Assembly (NCBI GenBank): GCA_036266155.1
Contig: DATANR010000150.1
Location: forward strand, 1 to 10,689
Source of the DNA: SIAJ01 sp036266155
GTDB lineage: Bacteria > Planctomycetota > Planctomycetia > Gemmatales > Gemmataceae
DNA: 10,689 nt
Direction: 5' to 3'
The notes under the pieces: model-generated
The model's database searches: none
Told to the model about the DNA's origin: nothing
What the model saw: the letters and a program-made list of their open reading frames with translations, nothing else
Shown here: piece after piece, positions 6,027-10,689 of the stretch
Layout: every line of letters begins with the position of its first letter
How positions within the stretch are numbered: the stretch's first letter is position 1
Made by a program: the position numbers and the translations under genes

Positions 6027-7784
6027 TCACTTGTCATTGTCGAGTAACGGCTCGATCAGTCGGCGGATTACGTCCACCGCTTCCGCCGGCACAAAGACCT
6101 CAATACGGGCTTGTTCCGGCCGCAGAATGAGTGCCGCGACCACGAAGGCCGTCTTAGCGCCGGCTGGTTTCGGCGCCACCGACTTGGGTGCGCCAGCGAC
6201 ACTGTTGAACGAAGCAAGAAGTCCCTCGGCGACCTGGGCCGCGTCGAGAGTGATGACCATGCTTGCATCGGCAGGCAGTTTCTTGCGTGCATTCAAATAG
6301 GCGGGGACGCTTTGGAGCGGCGCTGTCCGATTGACATAGGCCTCAGCCAACACCTTGGCCTCGGCCCAGTCGCCGCCGATCAGTTGCAGGACGGTGTTGC
6401 CGTCGGAACCAATCCACACACTCAGTTCATCGCCACCTACGCTTTGTTTCAGTGCCGTTCGCGCTGCCGCTCTCGCGTTCTCGGGCAGGTCAGCGACGGC
6501 GGCATCGAAGTCGAAACGCAGTCTGGCCTGGTGCAATGCGAATCGCCCGATTGTGGCAGTGTTCTCACGGATATCCGGCTTGTCCTTCAGTGGAATCTTG
6601 GCGAACGTCCCATGGTGCGTCACCGCCTTCAAGAGGCCGAGACGGGCGGCAGCGATCTTGGCCGCGTCGTTGGTCTGACTTACTTCCAAACCACTTCCGA
6701 CTAGTTTACCGGCCGTAAGCACGATACCGCGGTCGAGGCCGTCGAGTTCTTTTTGCAGGCGTTTGATCGCTTCGCTTGCTGCCGCGTCGGTGTCTTCCAC
6801 GCTAAAGGACCCGCTCAACAGGGTCGCCATTTTTGATCCCGGCACGTTGAGGGCGCTGGTGGAGTAGGTTGACTGACCAGCCGGCAGCGTGTCGAGTTGC
6901 GCCAGTGGATTGAGTTGATATTTCTTGAGCATTTGATTGGTGGCTGTCGTAGCGCCGAACTGAGCGACGCCGCGCATGGCGATGCCGTCCGGCCGAAAGT
7001 CGATCGCCAGGACCGCAGCCGTGCCGTCTTCAAGCACTTGGAAAGCCGCTTCAACGACACCTTTGAGTTGATCGAGCTGGCTCTTGCTGACGCCCTGGAT
7101 CGTGTCGCCTTTGAGAAAGAGGTCGGCCAGAGACTTGAGTTTTTTCATCTGCTCGCCGAAACGAGCGCTCAACTCACGCACATTGACGAAGAGCGACAGG
7201 TCCGCATCCAGAAAGCGACGCGCCGCGTCGTCGGACAGGTCCACGGTCTTCAACTTGCCGCGGGCATACGCCTCGGCGATGCCACGATCGGAACAGACGA
7301 CGACGTACTCCTTGAGTGCGATGAGAAAATACGGCTCCTTGCGGTCCTCCCATTGAACCAGTTCAAGATCGCCGTCCTTCTTGAGAGATTTGCGCTCTTC
7401 GTCGGTCAAGAATTTCGAACGGAAGTCGGTTGCGTCTGTGGCTGGAAAGAGAAAGGTGAAGCCGGCGTCGTCCGGCAGCTTTTCGAGGTCCGCAATGCAG
7501 ACGAACAATCGACCGTCGGGTCGCAGGCTGCTCAAATCGCGGCCGCCGAGGGCCGTGGCAATGAAGCCGCGAATAGCACGCGACGCTTCATCGGCTCGAT
7601 CGGGCGCCGCCGTCCTTAGCAACTCGTTGAAGCGGGTTTGCACCCGCTCGAGGCCGTTGACCTGAACAACGGCGATTGCGTTAGCGGGGATCGGGGGAGG
7701 CGTCGAATCGACGGGAGCGCCTTGTGCTCCGGTGACCACGACCAGGGCCAGTGTTGCTGCAACGTTACGCGTGATTGCAATCAT
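6027..7784 (-). CDS. Exported hypothetical protein, 585 residues
   Basis: The N-terminus has a Sec-type signal peptide: a short start with Arg6, a hydrophobic core (ATLALVVVTG) and a small-residue cleavage region around GAQGA at 19-23, so the mature protein is exported. The rest is soluble, with no further membrane helix. It opens with ANAIAVVQVNGLERVQTRFN, a pattern I associate with large planctomycete exported proteins of unknown function (DUF3352-like in style, not verified). Two similarly built halves can be suspected: each has a domain ending in long helical, Lys/Leu-rich segments followed by a strand pattern like GIAMRGVAQF or RIEVFVPA. No catalytic motif is visible. It is divergent from the RicT-like gene, sharing a 176-base control region, and is followed by the lipoprotein gene. 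There is no strong ribosome-binding site ahead of the ATG at 7784, but the signal peptide fixes the start. Confidence 0.78.
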   Translation of the reverse strand: MIAITRNVAATLALVVVTGAQGAPVDSTPPPIPANAIAVVQVNGLERVQTRFNELLRTAAPDRADEASRAIRGFIATALGGRDLSSLRPDGRLFVCIADLEKLPDDAGFTFLFPATDATDFRSKFLTDEERKSLKKDGDLELVQWEDRKEPYFLIALKEYVVVCSDRGIAEAYARGKLKTVDLSDDAARRFLDADLSLFVNVRELSARFGEQMKKLKSLADLFLKGDTIQGVSKSQLDQLKGVVEAAFQVLEDGTAAVLAIDFRPDGIAMRGVAQFGATTATNQMLKKYQLNPLAQLDTLPAGQSTYSTSALNVPGSKMATLLSGSFSVEDTDAAASEAIKRLQKELDGLDRGIVLTAGKLVGSGLEVSQTNDAAKIAAARLGLLKAVTHHGTFAKIPLKDKPDIRENTATIGRFALHQARLRFDFDAAVADLPENARAAARTALKQSVGGDELSVWIGSDGNTVLQLIGGDWAEAKVLAEAYVNRTAPLQSVPAYLNARKKLPADASMVITLDAAQVAEGLLASFNSVAGAPKSVAPKPAGAKTAFVVAALILRPEQARIEVFVPAEAVDVIRRLIEPLLDNDK

Positions 7785-7882
7785 GGTTCGTCGTCCGATG
7801 GAGCCGATGCGGGCAGTATGGCGAGTTCTGAGTGCGAACGGGAGGCCGAATCCAGCTGAGGCAGAAATCTTGAAGAAATTAC

Positions 7883-7898
7883 AATGTCAGCTGACGTT
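7883..7898. promoter_or_regulatory. Quasi-palindromic operator-like site between divergent genes
   Basis: AATGTCAGCTGACGTT is a 16-base palindrome with one mismatched pair; the inner GTCAGCTGAC (7886-7895) is perfect. It lies about 100 bases ahead of the exported-protein start on one side and immediately upstream of the -35 element of the RicT-like gene on the other. That is the right place for a dimeric regulator that could act on both genes. No regulator is encoded nearby. Confidence 0.35.
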
Positions 7899-7902
7899 GT
7901 TC

Positions 7903-7930
7903 TTGCGTGTACGGAGTTAGCGCTTACAAT
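7903..7930 (+). promoter_or_regulatory. Predicted sigma70-type promoter of the ricT-like operon
   Basis: TTGCGT at 7903-7908 and TACAAT at 7925-7930 are separated by 16 bases; the -10 hexamer matches the consensus at five of six positions. A transcript would start near 7937, leaving a leader of about 24 bases before the ATG at 7961. This also argues against the GTG at 7907, which would lie inside the promoter. Confidence 0.55.
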
Positions 7931-7960
7931 CTGCAGCAGTACCAGCCCTGCCGGGGACTC

Positions 7961-8791
7961 ATGAGCAGCACGCCGACCCTCGACGGCCTCACGCGGTACA
8001 TCGTTCGTCACGGTGCCATGCGCTTGATGGGTGAGTTCGTTGACCCCGACGGGGCAGCGTTCGAACGTGGCACGCGCGTCGTCGTTCGGACCGAACGCGG
8101 CCAGGAAGTCGGCGAGGTATTGTGTCCCTCGTCGCCACAGGCCGTGGCACACTTGCCGGAACCGACGCAAGGGGAGATTGTCCGGCCGCTTTCGGCTGAC
8201 GATCGCAACCGTGACGCTGAACTGCGTGCCCTCAGTCGCAAACAGTTTGAGGTCGCGGCCCGCCTGGTCGCGGAGCACAAACTGCAGATGCAGTTCGTCG
8301 ACGTCGAACCGCTCTTCGGCGGCGAGCGCCTGATCTTCTATTTCCTGGCCGACAAGCGCGTCGACTTCCGCGAATTGGTCCGCGCGATGGCGCGCGAGTT
8401 TCAGACGCGAATCGAGCTGCGGCAGATCGGCGTGCGCGATGAAGCCAAGCTGCTCGCGGACTATGGGGACTGCGGCAAACCGGTTTGTTGCAATACGCAC
8501 ATGAGTGTGATGCCGCCGGTATCGATGCGGATGGCGAAGATTCAGAAGAGCACGCTCGACCCCTCCAAGATCTCTGGCCGATGTGGGCGACTCAAGTGCT
8601 GTTTGCGGTTTGAACAGGACGTGTACGACGAATTTCAACAGCAGCTTCCCAATATCGGCGTCCGCATCCTTACTGCGAAGGGTCAGGGACGGGTGCTGGC
8701 GCAGGAGATTCTGGCGCGGCGCGTGTTGGTCGAGTTTGAGGACGGTCGGCGCTTGCCGGTGGCGGCAGATGAGATCCTTACCAAGCTGTGA
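7961..8791 (+). CDS. PSP1-family protein, RicT (YaaT)-like
   Basis: 276 residues. The PSP1 C-terminal domain is unmistakable: GVRDEAKLLADYGDCGKPVC at 157-176 followed by ISGRCGRLKCCLRFE at 204-218. The conserved Cys residues are 171, 176, 177, 208, 213 and 214. In Bacillus subtilis RicT works with RicA and RicF in a complex carrying [4Fe-4S] clusters that assists mRNA maturation by RNase Y and affects sporulation and biofilm decisions; the cluster ligands are Cys of this kind. All are kept here, so an Fe-S role is likely, but whether the RNA-processing partners exist in this organism is unknown. The ATG at 7961 has GGGGA just upstream and fits the promoter position; the in-frame GTG at 7907 adds 18 unconvincing residues. 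It is the first gene of a three-gene unit, 25 bases before the Minf_1886-type gene. Confidence 0.85.
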   Translation: MSSTPTLDGLTRYIVRHGAMRLMGEFVDPDGAAFERGTRVVVRTERGQEVGEVLCPSSPQAVAHLPEPTQGEIVRPLSADDRNRDAELRALSRKQFEVAARLVAEHKLQMQFVDVEPLFGGERLIFYFLADKRVDFRELVRAMAREFQTRIELRQIGVRDEAKLLADYGDCGKPVCCNTHMSVMPPVSMRMAKIQKSTLDPSKISGRCGRLKCCLRFEQDVYDEFQQQLPNIGVRILTAKGQGRVLAQEILARRVLVEFEDGRRLPVAADEILTKL

Positions 8792-8816
8792 GCGCTTCGC
8801 GCGGCGTTCGGCCACG

Positions 8817-9287
8817 ATGGCCGTCGCCGTGAGTCGGCTGCTGACGGCTGCAAGTCAAGAGCTTATGCGACATCCCGAAATCACCGAGATCGTCCGCCGC
8901 GACGGGCGTTACGCCTACGAGGCGTACGAATTCATGTTCGAAGCACTCAGCCACACGCAGGAGATGGTTGGCCGAGTGCCGCTCGGCGGCGAGACTCCCG
9001 GCGAGGAACATCACGTCAGCGGCAAGGAGATTTTGGACGGCACGGTCGAACTGGCACGCGAGGAATTCGGCTTTTTAGCACGGACCGTGTTCCGCCATTG
9101 GGGCTTGCGACGGACGGATGACGTCGGCGAGGTCGTATTCAACCTGATTGAGGCCAATCTCCTGAGCAAGACCGAAACCGATCACCGCGCGGACTTCCAG
9201 GACCTGTTCGATCTGGATCGCGCCCTGGCGGAAGGATTTGCCATTCAACTAGCGGACGCGGTGCCGGTGCAGCGGGGGGCTCGATGA
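8817..9287 (+). CDS. Minf_1886-type conserved protein (Planctomycetes/Verrucomicrobia family)
   Basis: 156 residues from 8817. The core, residues 26-135, matches what I know of this uncharacterised family: RRDGRYAYEAYEFMFEAL, then HVSGKEILDGTVELAREEFG, then ARTVFRHWGLRRTDDVGEVV, then NLIEANLLSKTETD and a closing FQDLFDLDRAL. It is a small soluble cytoplasmic protein with no membrane segment and no known activity. Its restriction to the Planctomycetes/Verrucomicrobia group is the best taxonomic clue in the window. The frame is open far upstream, but that part is an alternative frame of the RicT-like gene. Two starts are reasonable: ATG at 8817, and ATG at 8865 (MRHPEITEIV), which is nearer the usual family N-terminus; neither has a strong ribosome-binding site. 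The stop overlaps the next start as ATGA, so the two are translationally coupled. Confidence 0.83.
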   Translation: MAVAVSRLLTAASQELMRHPEITEIVRRDGRYAYEAYEFMFEALSHTQEMVGRVPLGGETPGEEHHVSGKEILDGTVELAREEFGFLARTVFRHWGLRRTDDVGEVVFNLIEANLLSKTETDHRADFQDLFDLDRALAEGFAIQLADAVPVQRGAR

Positions 9288-9757
9288 GCATTGCGCGTGT
9301 TCGACTGGTGGTCGCGGCCGCTGCTTTCGTCGGCTGGCTCGGCTGGCTCGGTTATCTGGCGGCCAGCAAGACCAATCCGACGGTGGTATCGCATTCGCAA
9401 GTCATGGCGGCGACGCGTTTCGTGGTCGCGGAAGTCACGATCGACACCCAGTCCGGCCTGCCCCAGCGACAGGTCAACGTGCTCGAAGATTTGCGGCCGG
9501 TTGGCGCGCCGTTGGAAGGAACAATAGTCGTCGAGAACATTCGCAATGGACGTATCGCTGGGGCCAAGGAGTTTCGCGAGAGGACCAAGTACCTGCTCCC
9601 ATTGACGCCCTCGTCGAGCGGCGCCTACTCGTTGACAATGCAGCCGCGCTCACCGGGACAGGAAGTCATCAAGGAAGACAAACTTCAGCCGTGGGCTTAT
9701 CTCTGGGACGACCCAGAAGTTCAGAGGCAGTTCGAAGCCCTTGTTTCGAAGCGGTAA
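9284..9757 (+). CDS. Membrane-anchored hypothetical protein
   Basis: 157 residues. One N-terminal hydrophobic helix, about residues 6-27 (including AAAAFVGWLGWLGYLAA), acts as a signal anchor or uncleaved signal; there is no lipobox Cys. The remaining 130 residues should face the periplasm and look beta-rich, with strands such as RFVVAEVTID and GTIVVENIRN, ending in a charged helix (DPEVQRQFEALVSKR). I recognise no family. It overlaps the Minf_1886-type gene by 4 bases and is the last gene of the ricT-like unit. No hairpin with a T-run follows directly, so where the transcript ends is unclear. Confidence 0.7.
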   Translation: MSIARVRLVVAAAAFVGWLGWLGYLAASKTNPTVVSHSQVMAATRFVVAEVTIDTQSGLPQRQVNVLEDLRPVGAPLEGTIVVENIRNGRIAGAKEFRERTKYLLPLTPSSSGAYSLTMQPRSPGQEVIKEDKLQPWAYLWDDPEVQRQFEALVSKR

Positions 9758-9880
9758 TCCCGCGTTTGCAAGGAAACTGCCGTACGGCCTGCTGCACGAC
9801 AGTAACATGAGTTCCACAGCAACAACGTTCCCTGTTAGCGCGGCTTTCAGAGGGCTTTTGGCACTAGAATTGAAACTCCG

Positions 9881-9928
9881 CGTTTTCAACCCATCTCCTT
9901 TGCGGGCATGGGGATGGGCGCGAAAACG
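9881..9928. repeat. Imperfect inverted repeat (hairpin)
   Basis: CGTTTTC at 9881-9887 pairs with GAAAACG at 9922-9928, and CCCATC at 9890-9895 with GATGGG at 9913-9918. They are separated by a small AA/CGC internal loop, and three more pairs (9896-9898 with 9910-9912, one of them G-U) close an 11-base loop. No T-run follows, so it does not look like a rho-independent terminator. Confidence 0.55.
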
Positions 9929-9933
9929 CCGGC

Positions 9934-9971
9934 AGAGATGGTCAACCCCAGTGTGTGTGTTGACCATCTCT
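9934..9971. repeat. Perfect 13-bp inverted repeat (hairpin)
   Basis: AGAGATGGTCAAC at 9934-9946 and GTTGACCATCTCT at 9959-9971 are exact reverse complements around a 12-base loop rich in GT. It starts only 5 bases after the preceding hairpin. Neither strand has a T-run after the stem, so termination would need Rho or another mechanism; a structured RNA or a short palindromic repeat are alternatives. Confidence 0.65.
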
Positions 9972-10114
9972 CAATTCTGGTTGAAACGAATTCGCCGCGC
10001 GCCGAACGGTTTCATTGCAATGCAGTAGTCCTGTGAACCCGGGTTGCAACACGCGGGTCCGTTCCTCGGAATTGTCTGCCAATGTAAAATCGAAATGTGG
10101 CCTGTGCACGTCTC

Positions 10115-10143
10115 TTGTCGGCGACAGACGCGGGGCCTAAAGT
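10115..10143 (+). promoter_or_regulatory. Predicted promoter of the tRNA-tuf operon
   Basis: TTGTCG at 10115-10120 and TAAAGT at 10138-10143 are 17 bases apart, the ideal sigma70 spacing. The implied transcript starts around 10150, about a dozen bases ahead of the first tRNA. The -35 hexamer overlaps an 11-base palindrome, TGTCGGCGACA (10116-10126). The hexamers match consensus only in part, so this is a prediction based on spacing and position. Confidence 0.45.
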
Positions 10144-10162
10144 TATGGGTTCCCGGAGGCAC

Positions 10163-10234
10163 GCCACTGTAGCACAGGGGTAGTGCAACGGTTTTGTAAA
10201 CCGTAGGTCGTGGGTTCGAATCCCACCGGTGGCT
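10163..10234 (+). tRNA. tRNA-Thr (anticodon UGU)
   Basis: 72 bases. The acceptor stem GCCACTG pairs with CGGTGGC, the anticodon stem ACGGT/ACCGT encloses the loop TTTGTAA giving anticodon TGT, and the T-arm is GTGGG-TTCGAAT-CCCAC. The discriminator is T, and the 3' CCA is not encoded, so it must be added after transcription. It reads ACA codons. It is the first gene of the four-tRNA cluster ahead of tuf. Confidence 0.93.
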
Positions 10235-10248
10235 CTGGGGCGAAACAC

Positions 10249-10332
10249 GGGTGGATGGCAGAGCGGTCTATTGCACCAGACTGTAAATCTGGCGGTCTTG
10301 CACCTTCGGGGGTTCGAATCCCTCTCCACCCA
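10249..10332 (+). tRNA. tRNA-Tyr (anticodon GUA)
   Basis: 84 bases, class II with the long variable arm expected of bacterial tRNA-Tyr. The acceptor stem GGGTGGA pairs with TCCACCC, the anticodon stem CCAGA/TCTGG encloses CTGTAAA giving anticodon GTA, and the T-arm is GGGGG-TTCGAAT-CCCTC with one G-U pair. The discriminator is A, as tyrosyl-tRNA synthetase requires. CCA is not encoded. It lies 14 bases after tRNA-Thr. Confidence 0.93.
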
Positions 10333-10351
10333 CTGTGAGTGTTGGCGGGTT

Positions 10352-10423
10352 GCGGGTGTAACTCAGCGGTAGAGTTCCTGCCTTCCAAGCAGGATGTCGT
10401 GGGTTCGAATCCCATCGCCCGCT
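10352..10423 (+). tRNA. tRNA-Gly (anticodon UCC)
   Basis: 72 bases. The acceptor stem GCGGGTG pairs with CGCCCGC, the anticodon stem CCTGC/GCAGG encloses CTTCCAA giving anticodon TCC, and the T-arm is GTGGG-TTCGAAT-CCCAT in outline. The discriminator is T and CCA is not encoded. It reads GGA and GGG codons and lies 19 bases after tRNA-Tyr. Confidence 0.93.
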
Positions 10424-10493
10424 TCGAGGCCGGTCCGGGTCGACGACATCCGTGGCCGCCGGCTTGGGACGGTGGATGTTAGCGGTTGGGGTC

Positions 10494-10565
10494 GCTGCTG
10501 TAGCTCAGTGGTAGAGCACTTCATTGGTAATGAAGAGGTCCTGGGTTCAAGCCCCAGCAGCAGCT
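10494..10565 (+). tRNA. tRNA-Thr (anticodon GGU)
   Basis: 72 bases. The acceptor stem GCTGCTG pairs with CAGCAGC, the D-arm is GCTC-AGTGGTA-GAGC, the anticodon stem CTTCA/TGAAG encloses TTGGTAA giving anticodon GGT, and the T-arm is CTGGG-TTCAAGC-CCCAG. The discriminator is T and CCA is not encoded. It reads ACC and ACU codons. A 70-base spacer separates it from tRNA-Gly, and it is 78 bases ahead of tuf. Confidence 0.94.
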
Positions 10566-10596
10566 CTGTCAAGAACTTGTGTTTACCACCCCCTTA

Positions 10597-10614
10597 TCCG
10601 GCCCCCGGGCCGGA
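10597..10614 (+). promoter_or_regulatory. GC-rich hairpin in the tuf leader
   Basis: TCCGGCCC at 10597-10604 pairs perfectly with GGGCCGGA at 10607-10614, 8 bp around CC. It lies between the last tRNA and tuf, 29 bases before the start codon and 20 bases before the Shine-Dalgarno sequence. It could mark an RNA processing point between tRNA and mRNA or stabilise the 5' end of tuf mRNA. There is no T-run, so it is not a terminator. Confidence 0.45.
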
Positions 10615-10643
10615 GCTGTTGCCAAACACCAAGCGGAGGAACG

Positions 10644-10689
10644 ATGGCTAAGGGCGTTTTTGAGCGGACCAAGCCGCACGTGAACGTGG
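10644..10689 (+). CDS. tuf: Elongation factor Tu, N-terminal fragment (cut by window edge)
   Basis: The 15 visible codons read MAKGVFERTKPHVNV, the standard EF-Tu N-terminus that leads into the GTIGHVDHGKT P-loop just outside the window. EF-Tu is the GTPase that delivers aminoacyl-tRNA to the ribosome. The start at 10644 is preceded by a strong ribosome-binding site, GGAGGA at 10635-10640. Four tRNA genes stand directly upstream in the same direction, as in many bacteria, so tRNAs and tuf are probably transcribed together. The gene is truncated only by the end of the sequence supplied. Confidence 0.95.
   Translation, partial: MAKGVFERTKPHVNV

Larger units (their letters stand above)
9758..10162. 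other. Gene-free region ahead of the tRNA-tuf operon
   Basis: About 405 bases without a believable coding frame. It holds, in order, a 10-base palindrome GCCGTACGGC at 9779-9788, a hairpin pair at 9881-9971 (listed separately), a 10-base palindrome AACCCGGGTT at 10036-10045, and a promoter-like element at 10115-10143. A partial sigma54-like match, TTGGCACTAGAATTGAA at 9858-9874, has the -24 GG but lacks the -12 GC, so I do not call it. I do not recognise a known ncRNA. Confidence 0.5.

Noticed and set aside
5963..6037. Longer N-terminus for the lipoprotein starting at 6037.
   Set aside because: It would place 25 residues ahead of a complete lipoprotein signal and overlap the preceding gene; the ATG at 5962 starts the signal exactly.
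7907..7960. Upstream GTG start for the RicT-like protein.
   Set aside because: It lies within the predicted promoter, adds 18 residues unlike the family, and the ATG at 7961 has a purine-rich ribosome-binding site.
8583..8816. Upstream extension of the Minf_1886-type frame by 78 codons.
   Set aside because: This part is an alternative frame of the RicT-like coding sequence and has the Arg/Ser/Trp/Cys-rich composition of a shadow frame.
9858..9874. Sigma54-type promoter call.
   Set aside because: The -24 GG is present and the spacing fits, but the essential GC at -12 is GA here.
10012..10572. Minus-strand open frames across the tRNA cluster.
   Set aside because: They are antisense to tRNA genes; the repeated GFEPTT/RGIRTPE-like segments come from the repeated T-arm sequences and are a well-known false-protein signature.
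1..10689. A complete new defence or biosynthetic system in the window.
   Set aside because: The only defence genes are remnants of a type I restriction system; other genes are housekeeping-like or single unknowns without a system-like arrangement, and no CRISPR array or retroelement is visible.

Overview
The window most resembles a planctomycete chromosome (Planctomycetes/Verrucomicrobia group). The best clues are a gene matching the Minf_1886-type family, which is largely restricted to those phyla, a RicT-like PSP1 protein, and a set of lineage-style exported proteins of unknown function. The right edge is core genome: four tRNA genes leading into the start of tuf (EF-Tu).

Layout. (1) 1-2132, minus strand: a decayed type I restriction-modification locus. 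It reads hsdR (3' part only), a 171-codon acidic protein of unknown function, then hsdM (5' part only). No hsdS is visible. hsdM breaks off just before its catalytic domain, at a short sequence resembling a REP-type repeat. (2) 2130-3249, minus strand: an IS66-family element cut off at its 3' end. The same junction removes the catalytic Glu of the transposase and the first half or more of hsdR. (3) 3300-3809, plus: a small two-helix membrane protein. (4) 4007-5521, plus: an FGGY-family sugar kinase with an operator-like inverted repeat upstream and a perfect 15-bp hairpin after its stop. (5) 5585-7784, minus: a lipoprotein and a 585-residue exported protein, converging on the kinase at the shared hairpin. 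(6) 7961-9757, plus: a compact unit of a RicT-like PSP1 protein, a Minf_1886-type protein and a short membrane-anchored protein. It is divergent from the exported-protein gene, with a palindrome and a good sigma70-type promoter in between. (7) 9758-10162: about 400 bases without a gene, holding two consecutive imperfect/perfect hairpins and a promoter-like pair of hexamers. (8) 10163-10689, plus: tRNA-Thr(UGU), tRNA-Tyr(GUA), tRNA-Gly(UCC), tRNA-Thr(GGU) and the first 15 codons of tuf, the same order as the thrU-tyrU-glyT-thrT-tufB operon of E. coli.

The left third is therefore accessory DNA in decay and the right two thirds look like ordinary chromosome. I see no clearly new intact system. 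The items most worth a second look are the acidic protein lodged between hsdR and hsdM, the single junction that truncated both the IS and hsdR, the ricT-like/Minf_1886 gene pair, and the hairpin pair ahead of the tRNA-tuf operon.
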